Shown here in pieces: positions 24,298-32,057 of a stretch of DNA of 33,107 nt. Position 1 is the stretch's first letter; each line of letters opens with the position of its first letter. Where the stretch lies: contig JBKDZR010000031.1 in assembly GCA_047971485.1 (NCBI GenBank), positions 1-33,107 of the forward strand. Direction: 5' to 3'. Below the pieces are notes generated by a model, which was not told the origin of the DNA, searched no databases, and saw nothing but the letters and a program-made list of their open reading frames with translations. The position numbers were made by a program, and so were the translations under genes. Source of the stretch: JBKDZR01 sp047971485. Lineage in GTDB: Bacteria > Pseudomonadota > Alphaproteobacteria > Rhodobacterales > Rhodobacteraceae.

Positions 24298-25729
24298 GGG
24301 CCGAAGCCGCAGCCACGGCCGACGACTCAACCCCGAACAGGTTGATGACCCCCAAAACCATGACCGCCGCCGACAGCATCATAAAGCCCCACAGCACCGG
24401 CGCGCGATTGGTTTCGATCCCCTCGCCGTTTTCGGGGCCAAAATACATCAGATAGACGATGCGGATATAATAATAGGCCCCGATCACCGATCCGATCACC
24501 CCGGCCACAGCCAGCCAGGCCAACCCGCCATTATACGCCGCCGACAGGGCGTAAAGCTTACCAAAGAACCCCAGAAACGGCGGCACCCCGGCCAGGCTGA
24601 ACAGGATGATCAGCATGGCCAGCGCACGCAACGGTTCGCGGGTGGCATATTGGCTGAGGCTGGAAATGTCGGTCACCGGCTGGCCATTGCGCTCCATCGT
24701 CAGGATGAAGGCAAAGGCGCCGATATTCATCGTCACGTAGATGGCGACATAGATCAGCATCGCCTGCACCCCAAGCGCCGTTCCGGACGCCAGCGCCATC
24801 AGCGCATAGCCCATATGGGCGATCGAGGAATAGGCCATCAGCCGCTTGATATTGGTCTGTCCGATCGCCGCGATCGACCCCAGAAAAATCGACGCCACGC
24901 TGATCAGCGCGATGATCTGCTGCCAGTCGCTGACCGCATTGCCAAAGGCGCCATGGACGACCCGGGCGAACAGCGCCATGGCCGCCACTTTCGGCGCCGT
25001 GGCAAAGAAGGCGGTAACCGGTGTCGGCGAGCCTTCATAAACATCCGGCGTCCACATGTGAAAGGGCACGGCCGATACCTTGAAGGCCAGGCCCGAGATC
25101 ACGAAGACCAGCCCGAACAGCAGCCCCAGCGACACATGACCGGCAGTAGCCGCCTGAACGATCCCGGCAAACTCGGTGGTCCCGGCAAAGCCATAGACCA
25201 GCGAGGCCCCGTAAAGCAGCAGGCCCGAGCTGAGCGCCCCCAGCACGAAATACTTCAGCCCCGCCTCGGTCGAGCGCACACTGTCACGGCGCAGGGCAGC
25301 CACCACGTACAACGCCAGGGATTGCAGTTCCAAGCCCATGTAAAGTGACATCAGATTGCCGGCAGACACCATCACCATCATGCCGATCACCGCCAGAACC
25401 ACCAGCACCGGAAACTCAAAGCGCAGCAGGTTGCGGCGTTCCATATATTGTTCGCCCATCAGCAGAATGGCTGCGGCACTGAGCAGGATGATCACCTTGG
25501 CGAAACGGGCAAAGCCATCGTCAAGGAACAGCGTGCCAAAGGCGCTGCGATCGCCCATCGCGGACCATCCGACCCAGGCGGCCACCAGAACGAACACGCC
25601 GGCGGTACACCAGACCAGCAACGCAGCCAGCTTGTCCTTGCCGCCATAGACGGCAAAGATCAGTGCGGACATGGCATAGATCGCCAGGACAACTTCAGGC
25701 AGGACAACGGTAAAATCGGCGGAAGTCAT
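24287..25729 (-). CDS. nuoN: NADH-quinone oxidoreductase subunit N
   Basis: NuoN is one of the three antiporter-like proton-pumping subunits of complex I's membrane arm. From ATG 25729 the protein has 480 residues and begins MTSADFTVVLPEVVLAIYAM. About fourteen hydrophobic segments are visible, with the conserved KVSAVPFHMWTPDVYEGSPT segment and the LMAYSSIAHMGYALMAL helix. The frame is open 29 codons upstream, but this is Pro/Ser-rich sequence antisense-like within nuoM. GAGG precedes the ATG. It starts 10 bp after nuoM and its end overlaps birA. Confidence 0.97.
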   Translation of the reverse strand: MTSADFTVVLPEVVLAIYAMSALIFAVYGGKDKLAALLVWCTAGVFVLVAAWVGWSAMGDRSAFGTLFLDDGFARFAKVIILLSAAAILLMGEQYMERRNLLRFEFPVLVVLAVIGMMVMVSAGNLMSLYMGLELQSLALYVVAALRRDSVRSTEAGLKYFVLGALSSGLLLYGASLVYGFAGTTEFAGIVQAATAGHVSLGLLFGLVFVISGLAFKVSAVPFHMWTPDVYEGSPTPVTAFFATAPKVAAMALFARVVHGAFGNAVSDWQQIIALISVASIFLGSIAAIGQTNIKRLMAYSSIAHMGYALMALASGTALGVQAMLIYVAIYVTMNIGAFAFILTMERNGQPVTDISSLSQYATREPLRALAMLIILFSLAGVPPFLGFFGKLYALSAAYNGGLAWLAVAGVIGSVIGAYYYIRIVYLMYFGPENGEGIETNRAPVLWGFMMLSAAVMVLGVINLFGVESSAVAAASALVQ

Positions 25730-25739
25730 GTCATGCGCC

Positions 25740-27284
25740 TCAATGCTGGGGGGCGGGCTGGGGGATGGATACGGCCTGGGCAACCGCAGTCTCATAGGTT
25801 CCGAGCAGATCCGCAACGGTCGGTCCGATCACGTCGGTCGCCAGGCTGGGATAGATCCCCAAAAGCAGGGTCATCACTGCGAGAGGAGCAAAGATCGCTT
25901 TTTCACGGCGGTCCATATCCCGGATCGACTTGAGGCTTTCCTTGATCATCTCCCCCATGACCACGCGCCGATAAAGCCACAGCGCATAAGACGCCGACAG
26001 GATGACCCCGGTGGTCGCAAACATGGCCACCCAGGTATTGGCCTGGAACATGCCGGCTAGGGTCAGGAACTCACCGATGAACCCGCTGGTCCCGGGCAGA
26101 CCGACATTGGCCATGGTGAACAGCATGAAGATCGTCGCATAGGCCGGCATGCGGTTGACCAGCCCGCCATAGGCGTCGATCTCGCGGGTGTGCATCCGGT
26201 CATAGATCACACCCACGCACAGGAACAGCGCGCCGGACACGAAACCATGGCTGAGCATCTGAAAGATCGCCCCGTCCACCCCCTGCTGATTGGCCGAAAA
26301 GATCCCGGCGGTGACATAGCCCATATGCGCCACCGAGGAATAGGCGATCAGCTTTTTCATATCCGATTGTGCCAGAGCCACCAGTGAAGTGTAGACCACC
26401 GCGATCGCCGACAGCCACAGCACCAAAGGTGCCAGCAAATCCGAGGCGACCGGGAACATCGGCAAGGAAAACCGCAGGAACCCATAGCCGCCCATCTTCA
26501 GCAAAATCGCCGCCAGCACCACCGAACCGGCGGTGGGCGCCTGCACATGGGCATCAGGCAACCAGGTATGGACCGGCCACATGGGCATCTTGACCGCAAA
26601 ACTGGCGAAAAAGGCCAGCCACATCATGGTTTGCATTCCGCCCACCACATGCACGCCCAGCAGATCAAAACTGGTGAAGCTGAATGTATGGTTCAGCAGC
26701 AGCGCAATATCGGTGGTGCCCGCATCCATATACATGGCGACCATCGCCACCAGCATCAGGACCGAGCCGAGAAAGGTGTAGAGGAAGAACTTGAACGCCG
26801 CGTAGATCCGGTCCGGTCCCCCCCAGATCCCGATGATCAGGAACATCGGGATCAGGCCGCCTTCGAAGAACAGGTAAAAGAGCACCAGATCCAGCGCGCA
26901 GAACACGCCCAGCATCAGGGTTTCCAGCACCAGAAAGGCGATCATGTAGTCCTTGACCCGCTTTTTCACCCCCCAGCAGGCGGCAATGGTCAGCGGCATC
27001 AGGAAGGTGGTCAGCATCACGAACAGCACCGAGATGCCATCGACCCCCATCTTGTATTTCAGCCCCAGGATCCAGGGGTGTTCCTCGACGAACTGAAAAC
27101 CCGTGTCCGACGGATCGAACCCGGTGATGATGAACAGCGACAACAGGAAGGTCAGCGTCGTCGCCGACAGCGCCACCCATTTGGCATTGCGCTGCGCATC
27201 CGCATCATCGCCCCGCAGAAAGATCGCCAGGATCAGCGCGGCCACCGCCGGCAGAAAGGTGACGATCGACAGAAGATTGTCCAT
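25740..27284 (-). CDS. nuoM: NADH-quinone oxidoreductase subunit M
   Basis: NuoM is the middle antiporter-like proton-pumping subunit of complex I. The 514-residue protein begins MDNLLSIVTFLPAVAALILA. It contains the conserved MPMWPVHTWLPDAHVQAPT segment and KKLIAYSSVAHMGYVTAG, both lining the proton path. The start codon shares one base with the nuoL stop (TGATG), indicating translational coupling. Confidence 0.98.
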   Translation of the reverse strand: MDNLLSIVTFLPAVAALILAIFLRGDDADAQRNAKWVALSATTLTFLLSLFIITGFDPSDTGFQFVEEHPWILGLKYKMGVDGISVLFVMLTTFLMPLTIAACWGVKKRVKDYMIAFLVLETLMLGVFCALDLVLFYLFFEGGLIPMFLIIGIWGGPDRIYAAFKFFLYTFLGSVLMLVAMVAMYMDAGTTDIALLLNHTFSFTSFDLLGVHVVGGMQTMMWLAFFASFAVKMPMWPVHTWLPDAHVQAPTAGSVVLAAILLKMGGYGFLRFSLPMFPVASDLLAPLVLWLSAIAVVYTSLVALAQSDMKKLIAYSSVAHMGYVTAGIFSANQQGVDGAIFQMLSHGFVSGALFLCVGVIYDRMHTREIDAYGGLVNRMPAYATIFMLFTMANVGLPGTSGFIGEFLTLAGMFQANTWVAMFATTGVILSASYALWLYRRVVMGEMIKESLKSIRDMDRREKAIFAPLAVMTLLLGIYPSLATDVIGPTVADLLGTYETAVAQAVSIPQPAPQH

Positions 27285-29365
27285 CAGTGCGCTCCCCCGC
27301 CCAGCGTCATCAGGGTGATGAAAAGTGTAATCCCGAGAACCATCGCGAAAGCGTAGTGGAACAGATAGCCGGACTGCGCCCGACCGGCCAGCCGGGTCAG
27401 GAACGGAATGATCCCCATGGCCAGACCATTGATTGCCCCGTCAATCATTGCCCCATCGCCCCGCTTCCACAGGATTCGGCCCAGACGTTTGGCCGAGCGG
27501 ACAAAAACGACCTCATAGACTTCATCAAAATACCACTTGTTCAGCAGGAAGCGATACAGCGGCGCGTTGGCCTCGGCCAGCCGACCGGGCAGATCGGTGC
27601 GCCGCACATACATCAGCCAGGCCAGGACAAAACCCAGCACCATCGCCACGAAGGGTGATACCTTGACCCAAACCGGCGCGTGATGGGCGTCATCCAGCAC
27701 CGTGTTGTCCGGGGCCAGATAGATTGCCCCGAAATCGCCCGCAGCCAATCCTGTTGGCGCGGCAGGTGCGATTTCAGCCAAGGTGTTGTCACCCTGCGCA
27801 GGGTCCACAACCGCCTCGACCGCCGCATGGGGCATGCCGAAAAACGCGCTCATCCGGTCATGATCTCCGAAAAAGCTGTTATACCAGACCATCCCCGAAA
27901 ACACCGCGCCGATGGCCAGAACGCCCAGCGGCAGAACCATGACCATCGGGCTTTCATGGGCGTGATCATGGGCATGGCGATCCCCGCGCGGGGCGCCATA
28001 GAAGGTCAGGAACATCAGCCGCCAGGAATAGAAACTGGTCAGCGCCGCCGCGGTCACCAGCGCCCAAAAGGCAAAACCGGCCGTTGCACTGGTGCCCGCC
28101 CAAGCGCTTTCGATGATCGCATCCTTGGACAGGAACCCGGCAAAACCAATATGAGTCAACGGGATACCGACGCCGGTGATGGCCAGCGTCCCAATCATCA
28201 TTGCCCAGAAGGTCAGCGGCACTTTCCTGCGCAGCCCCCCATAGTTGCGCATGTCCTGTTCATGGTGCATCGCATGGATCACTGATCCGGCCCCCAGGAA
28301 CAGCATCGCCTTGAAGAACGCATGGGTCAGCAAGTGGAACATGGCCGGCCCATAGGCCCCGACCCCGGCAGCAACGAACATGTAGCCCAGCTGCGAACAG
28401 GTCGAATAGGCGATCACCCGTTTGATATCGGTCTGCACCAGGCCGATCGTCGCGGCAAAAAACGCCGTCGCCCCGCCAAGGAATGTAATGAAGGCCGTGG
28501 CAGTGGGCGCATATTCCATCACCGGTGACATCCGGCAGACCAGAAACACCCCGGCAGTAACCATGGTGGCCGCATGGATCAGGGCAGAAACCGGTGTCGG
28601 CCCTTCCATCGCATCGGGCAGCCAGGTGTGCAGGAACAGCTGCGCCGATTTCCCCATGGCGCCGATGAACAGCAGAAACGCCGTCAGTTCAGCCGCATTC
28701 CAGTCTCGCCACAGGAAGGAAATCTCTGTCTGGGCCAGATCCGGGACCGCAGCAAAGATCGTGTCAAACTCCACGCTGTCGGTCAGATAGAACAGCGTAA
28801 AGATCCCCAGGGCAAAGCCGAAATCCCCGACCCGGTTGACGATGAAGGCCTTCATCGCCGCCGCATTGGCACTGGGCTTGCGGAAATAGAAGCCGATCAG
28901 CAGGTACGAGGCCACACCCACCCCTTCCCAGCCGAAAAACATCTGCACCAGGTTGTTGGCTGTCACCAGCGCCAGCATGGCGAAGGTGAAGAAGGACAGG
29001 TAGGCGAAGAAGCGCGGTTTATAGCCCACCTCGCCTTCGGCGAAGTTTTCGTCATGGGCCATGTAGCCAAAGCTGTAGAGATGAACCAGCGACGACACGG
29101 TCGTCACCACCACCAGCATGATCGCGGTCAGCCGGTCAATCCGAACCTCCCAGGCGGCGGTCAGCGTACCGCTTTCGATCCAGCGCAGGATATCGACACT
29201 ATAGGCGTGCCCGTCAAAACCCAGAAAGACGATCCAGGAAAAGAAACAGCAGACGAACAGGAGGCCCGTGGTCAGCCATTGTGACGCCCGCACCCCGATG
29301 ACGCGCCAGCCGAACCCGGCGATCAGGGCGCCGAAAAGGGGCGCGAGAAGAATGATGCCTTCCAT
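27284..29365 (-). CDS. nuoL: NADH-quinone oxidoreductase subunit L
   Basis: NuoL is the distal antiporter-like subunit of complex I, with the long lateral helix at its C-terminus. The 693-residue length is typical. Conserved regions include FFGWEGVGVASYLLIGFY, KSAQLFLHTWLPDAMEGPT and RVIAYSTCSQLGYMFVAAG. A His/Asp-rich loop (GDRHAHDHAHES, near residue 465) precedes a C-terminal hydrophobic region. It starts 6 bp after nuoK and shares one base with nuoM. Confidence 0.98.
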   Translation of the reverse strand: MEGIILLAPLFGALIAGFGWRVIGVRASQWLTTGLLFVCCFFSWIVFLGFDGHAYSVDILRWIESGTLTAAWEVRIDRLTAIMLVVVTTVSSLVHLYSFGYMAHDENFAEGEVGYKPRFFAYLSFFTFAMLALVTANNLVQMFFGWEGVGVASYLLIGFYFRKPSANAAAMKAFIVNRVGDFGFALGIFTLFYLTDSVEFDTIFAAVPDLAQTEISFLWRDWNAAELTAFLLFIGAMGKSAQLFLHTWLPDAMEGPTPVSALIHAATMVTAGVFLVCRMSPVMEYAPTATAFITFLGGATAFFAATIGLVQTDIKRVIAYSTCSQLGYMFVAAGVGAYGPAMFHLLTHAFFKAMLFLGAGSVIHAMHHEQDMRNYGGLRRKVPLTFWAMMIGTLAITGVGIPLTHIGFAGFLSKDAIIESAWAGTSATAGFAFWALVTAAALTSFYSWRLMFLTFYGAPRGDRHAHDHAHESPMVMVLPLGVLAIGAVFSGMVWYNSFFGDHDRMSAFFGMPHAAVEAVVDPAQGDNTLAEIAPAAPTGLAAGDFGAIYLAPDNTVLDDAHHAPVWVKVSPFVAMVLGFVLAWLMYVRRTDLPGRLAEANAPLYRFLLNKWYFDEVYEVVFVRSAKRLGRILWKRGDGAMIDGAINGLAMGIIPFLTRLAGRAQSGYLFHYAFAMVLGITLFITLMTLGGGAH

Positions 29366-29371
29366 CGCGGC

Positions 29372-29677
29372 TCAGCCTTTCATGTTGTTGACGTCTTCCA
29401 CGGCAATCGTGCCGCGGTTGCGGAAGAAACAGACCAGGATGGCCAGCCCGATGGCTGCCTCGGCCGCAGCCACGGTCAGCACGAACAGGGTAAAGATCTG
29501 CCCGGTCAGGTCACCCAGAAAACTGGAAAAGGCGACCAGGTTGATGTTCACCGCCAGCAGGATCAGCTCGATCGACATCAAGAGGATGATCACGTTCTTG
29601 CGGTTCAGGAACAGTCCGAAGATGCCGATGACAAACAGTGTCGCGGCCACGGCCAGATAGTGTTCAAGTCCGATCAT
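29372..29677 (-). CDS. nuoK: NADH-quinone oxidoreductase subunit K
   Basis: NuoK is a three-helix membrane subunit of complex I that carries conserved glutamates in the central proton path. The 101-residue protein begins MIGLEHYLAVAATLFVIGIF. The segments IILLMSIELILLAVN and VAAAEAAIGLAILV contain the conserved glutamates. Its start lies inside the end of a small upstream ORF (14-bp overlap). The upstream GGGGGC is only a weak ribosome site, so translational coupling is likely. Confidence 0.97.
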   Translation of the reverse strand: MIGLEHYLAVAATLFVIGIFGLFLNRKNVIILLMSIELILLAVNINLVAFSSFLGDLTGQIFTLFVLTVAAAEAAIGLAILVCFFRNRGTIAVEDVNNMKG

Positions 29678-29777
29678 CGCCGCCCCCGTTTCTGCGTTTT
29701 TTCCTGGCCAGCAAAATGACCACCACCGGCACGAACACCCCGGCCATCATGACCGTAACCCAGCTTGCGCTGCTCAT
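29664..29777 (-). CDS. Small single-helix membrane ORF between nuoJ and nuoK
   Basis: An ORF of 37 residues begins with an ATG overlapping the nuoJ stop as ATGA and ends 14 bp inside nuoK. The protein starts MSSASWVTVMMAGVFVPVVV, a single hydrophobic helix, followed by ILLARKK and a basic, glycine-rich tail ending GGGDDRT. This fits a small membrane protein with the positive end in the cytoplasm. The space between nuoJ and nuoK (96 bp) is otherwise unexplained. Small unidentified reading frames are known in the nuo/nqo operons of Rhodobacter and Paracoccus. Expression and a role in complex I are inferred, not shown. Confidence 0.6.
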   Translation of the reverse strand: MSSASWVTVMMAGVFVPVVVILLARKKRRNGGGDDRT

Positions 29778-30385
29778 AGCCCCTGCCCCGGTTTGACATC
29801 GTGCATTTCCAGCGTCTTGGCCGGATCGCGATACATCTGGGCCAGCACATCCTGGCGCTTGATGTTCGGCTTGTGCCGCAGGGTCAGCAAGATCGCCCCG
29901 ATCATCGCCACCAGCAGGATCAGCCCGGCCAGTTGGAACAGCAGCAGGTACTTGTCATAGATCAGCAGCCCCAGCGCCTGGGTATTGTGGATCTCGTCCA
30001 AGGGCGGCGTGACATTGGCGCGCAGCCCCTCGGCCCCCGGGGCGGTGGTCCAGGCCCCGAAAGCCAGGGCCAATTGCATCAGGATGATGACCCCCATCAG
30101 CAGCGCCAGCGGCATGTATTTCGCCATCTCGGCCTTCAGCTCGGCGAAATCCACGTCCAGCATCATGACCACGAAGAGGAACAGCACCGCCACCGCGCCA
30201 ACATAGACAATGGCCAGAAGCAGCGCGACGAATTCGGCACCCAACAGAACGAACAACCCGGCCGAGGACAGGAAGGCCAGGATCAGCCACAACACCGAAT
30301 GGACGGGGTTGCGGGCCATCACCGTGAACAGCCCGCCGGCGATGACGCAAAGCGCGAAACCGTAGAAAGCAATTGTGGCGACCAT
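29774..30385 (-). CDS. nuoJ: NADH-quinone oxidoreductase subunit J
   Basis: NuoJ is a membrane subunit of complex I next to the quinone-coupling region. The 203-residue protein begins MVATIAFYGFALCVIAGGLF, followed by NPVHSVLWLILAFLSSAGLFVLLGAEFVALLLAIVYVGAVAVLFLF in successive helices (five hydrophobic segments in all). The pi-bulge region VYVGAVAVLFLFVVMMLD is characteristic. AGGAG lies 7 bases before the ATG. The stop overlaps the start of a small membrane ORF. Confidence 0.97.
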   Translation of the reverse strand: MVATIAFYGFALCVIAGGLFTVMARNPVHSVLWLILAFLSSAGLFVLLGAEFVALLLAIVYVGAVAVLFLFVVMMLDVDFAELKAEMAKYMPLALLMGVIILMQLALAFGAWTTAPGAEGLRANVTPPLDEIHNTQALGLLIYDKYLLLFQLAGLILLVAMIGAILLTLRHKPNIKRQDVLAQMYRDPAKTLEMHDVKPGQGL

Positions 30386-30402
30386 GTCGGTTCTCCTGCG
30401 GC

Positions 30403-30897
30403 CTAGCGATACGGGGCGTCGAGTTCGAGATTGCGGGCGATCTCGGCCTCCCAGCGGTCGCCATTGGCCAGCAACCTGGCTTTGTCATAGAACAGCTCTT
30501 CGCGGGTCTCGGTGGCGAACTCGAAATTCGGGCCCTCGACGATGGCATCCACGGGGCAGGCCTCCTGGCAGAACCCGCAATAGATGCATTTCGTCATGTC
30601 GAGGTCATAGCGCGTGGTCCGGCGGCTGCCATCCTCGCGCGGTTCGGCGTCGATGGTGATCGCCTGGGCCGGACAGACCGCCTCGCACAGCTTGCAGGCG
30701 ATGCAGCGTTCCTCGCCGTTGGGATAGCGACGCAGGGCGTGTTCGCCCCGGAAGCGCGGCGAAAGCGGGCCCTTTTCATGGGGGTAGTTCAGCGTCTTCT
30801 TCGGCGCGAAGAAATAGCGCAATCCCACCCGCAGCCCGACCCAGAAATCATGCAGCAGAAAATAGCGCCCGGCGCGTTGCCAATCCATGTTCGCCAT
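30403..30897 (-). CDS. nuoI: NADH-quinone oxidoreductase subunit I
   Basis: NuoI is the peripheral-arm subunit carrying iron-sulfur clusters N6a and N6b that pass electrons toward quinone. The 164-residue protein has two [4Fe-4S] motifs, CIACKLCEAVCP and CIYCGFCQEACP, near residues 60-71 and 99-110. GGAGG lies 6 bases before the ATG, supporting the first of two close ATG codons. It is separated from nuoH by 2 bp and from nuoJ by 17 bp. Confidence 0.98.
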   Translation of the reverse strand: MANMDWQRAGRYFLLHDFWVGLRVGLRYFFAPKKTLNYPHEKGPLSPRFRGEHALRRYPNGEERCIACKLCEAVCPAQAITIDAEPREDGSRRTTRYDLDMTKCIYCGFCQEACPVDAIVEGPNFEFATETREELFYDKARLLANGDRWEAEIARNLELDAPYR

Positions 30898-30899
30898 TG

Positions 30900-31937
30900 T
30901 CAGCCTCCTACCACCCAGCGGGCATAGGCGCCGCCGAGAACCTCAAACTTCGCCAGAAACGCCACGATCACAACCCAGCCCAGCGACAGGGGCAGGAACA
31001 CCTTCCAGCCGATGCGCATCAACTGATCATAGCGGTAGCGTGGCACGATGGCCTTCACCATGGCGAACATGAAGAACACCAGAAGGGTCTTGATCAGCAT
31101 CCACACGATCCCGTCGGGCAGCCCCGGAATGGGCGACAGCCAGCCGCCGAAGAACAGCACCGAGATCAGCGCGCACTGGAACACGATGGCCGCATATTCG
31201 CCGATCATGTACAGCAGGAAAGGCGTCGAGGAATATTCCACCTGATACCCCGCCACCAGTTCCGATTCCGCCTCGGGCAGGTCAAAGGGCGGGCGGTTGG
31301 TTTCCGCCAGCGCCGAAATGAAGAACAGCACCACCATGGGCAGATGCGGCAACCAGTACCAGCTGAGCAACCCGAACCTGCCATCCTGGGCACGCACGAT
31401 ATCGGTCAGGTTCAGCGATCCGGTGGACAGGATCACGCCAATGATGATCAGCCCGATGGACACCTCATAGGAAATCATCTGTGCGGCCGAGCGTAGCGAG
31501 CCCATGAACGGATATTTCGAGTTCGAAGCCCAGCCGCCCATGATCACGCCGTAAACCTCAAGCGAGGATATCGCCAGGATATACAGAATGGCGACGTTCA
31601 GATTGGCCACTTCCCAGCCATCGTTGAACGGGATCACCGCCCACAGCATCATGGCCAGCACAAAGGACATGATCGGCGCCAGGAAATAGACCACCCGGTC
31701 CGCCCCGGCCGGCACGACGATCTCCTTGAGCGCGTATTTGAAGAAATCGGCAAAGCTTTGCAGCAAACCCCAGGGCCCGACCACATTGGGCCCCTTGCGC
31801 AACTGCACCGCCCCCCAGACCTTGCGATCGACCAGCAGCAAAAAGGCCAGGCTGACCAATAGCAGCACGATCACAAGCAGGGTCTGCCCCAGAATGATCA
31901 GGAAAATCCCCAGATGTGACGAAAAGAAATCAGCCAT
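30900..31937 (-). CDS. nuoH: NADH-quinone oxidoreductase subunit H
   Basis: NuoH is the membrane subunit that forms much of the quinone-binding chamber. From ATG 31937 the protein has 345 residues, begins MADFFSSHLGIFLIILGQ, and includes DRKVWGAVQLRKGPNVVGPWG, SLEVYGVIMGGWASNSKYP and ETNRPPFDLPEAESELVAG, all diagnostic. A GTG 20 codons upstream (31997) is also in frame and the frame is open to the nuoG stop, but known homologues begin at MADFF/MAEFW. GGGGGA lies about 10 bases before the ATG. Confidence 0.97.
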   Translation of the reverse strand: MADFFSSHLGIFLIILGQTLLVIVLLLVSLAFLLLVDRKVWGAVQLRKGPNVVGPWGLLQSFADFFKYALKEIVVPAGADRVVYFLAPIMSFVLAMMLWAVIPFNDGWEVANLNVAILYILAISSLEVYGVIMGGWASNSKYPFMGSLRSAAQMISYEVSIGLIIIGVILSTGSLNLTDIVRAQDGRFGLLSWYWLPHLPMVVLFFISALAETNRPPFDLPEAESELVAGYQVEYSSTPFLLYMIGEYAAIVFQCALISVLFFGGWLSPIPGLPDGIVWMLIKTLLVFFMFAMVKAIVPRYRYDQLMRIGWKVFLPLSLGWVVIVAFLAKFEVLGGAYARWVVGG

Positions 31938-32057
31938 GGCTGGCCATCCCCCGATCAGTCCTTGCGAAACCGGCATCAGACCGGTTCGGGTAAACACTAT
32001 TGCTGACGCCAGAACCAGCCCACCCGTCCAGCCCCAGATGATATGTCGTCCTCATGC
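31938..32057 (-). other. 120-bp nuoG-nuoH spacer with two overlapping open frames
   Basis: Directly after the nuoG stop, an ATG (AGCATGAGG) opens a 41-codon frame that ends 8 bp inside nuoH. The product starts MRTTYHLGLDGWAGSG and resembles nothing I know. The frame shared with nuoH is also stop-free, with a hydrophobic run GWTGGLVLASAIVFTRTGLM, but has no ATG and only a GTG at 31997. The spacer may hold a small membrane gene shifted out of frame, or an extended nuoH. Neither is established. Confidence 0.35.

Noticed and set aside
26547..27356. Long plus-strand frame of 269 codons opposite nuoM
   Set aside because: The His/Gln/Arg-rich composition and full overlap with a conserved complex I gene mark it as antisense shadow.
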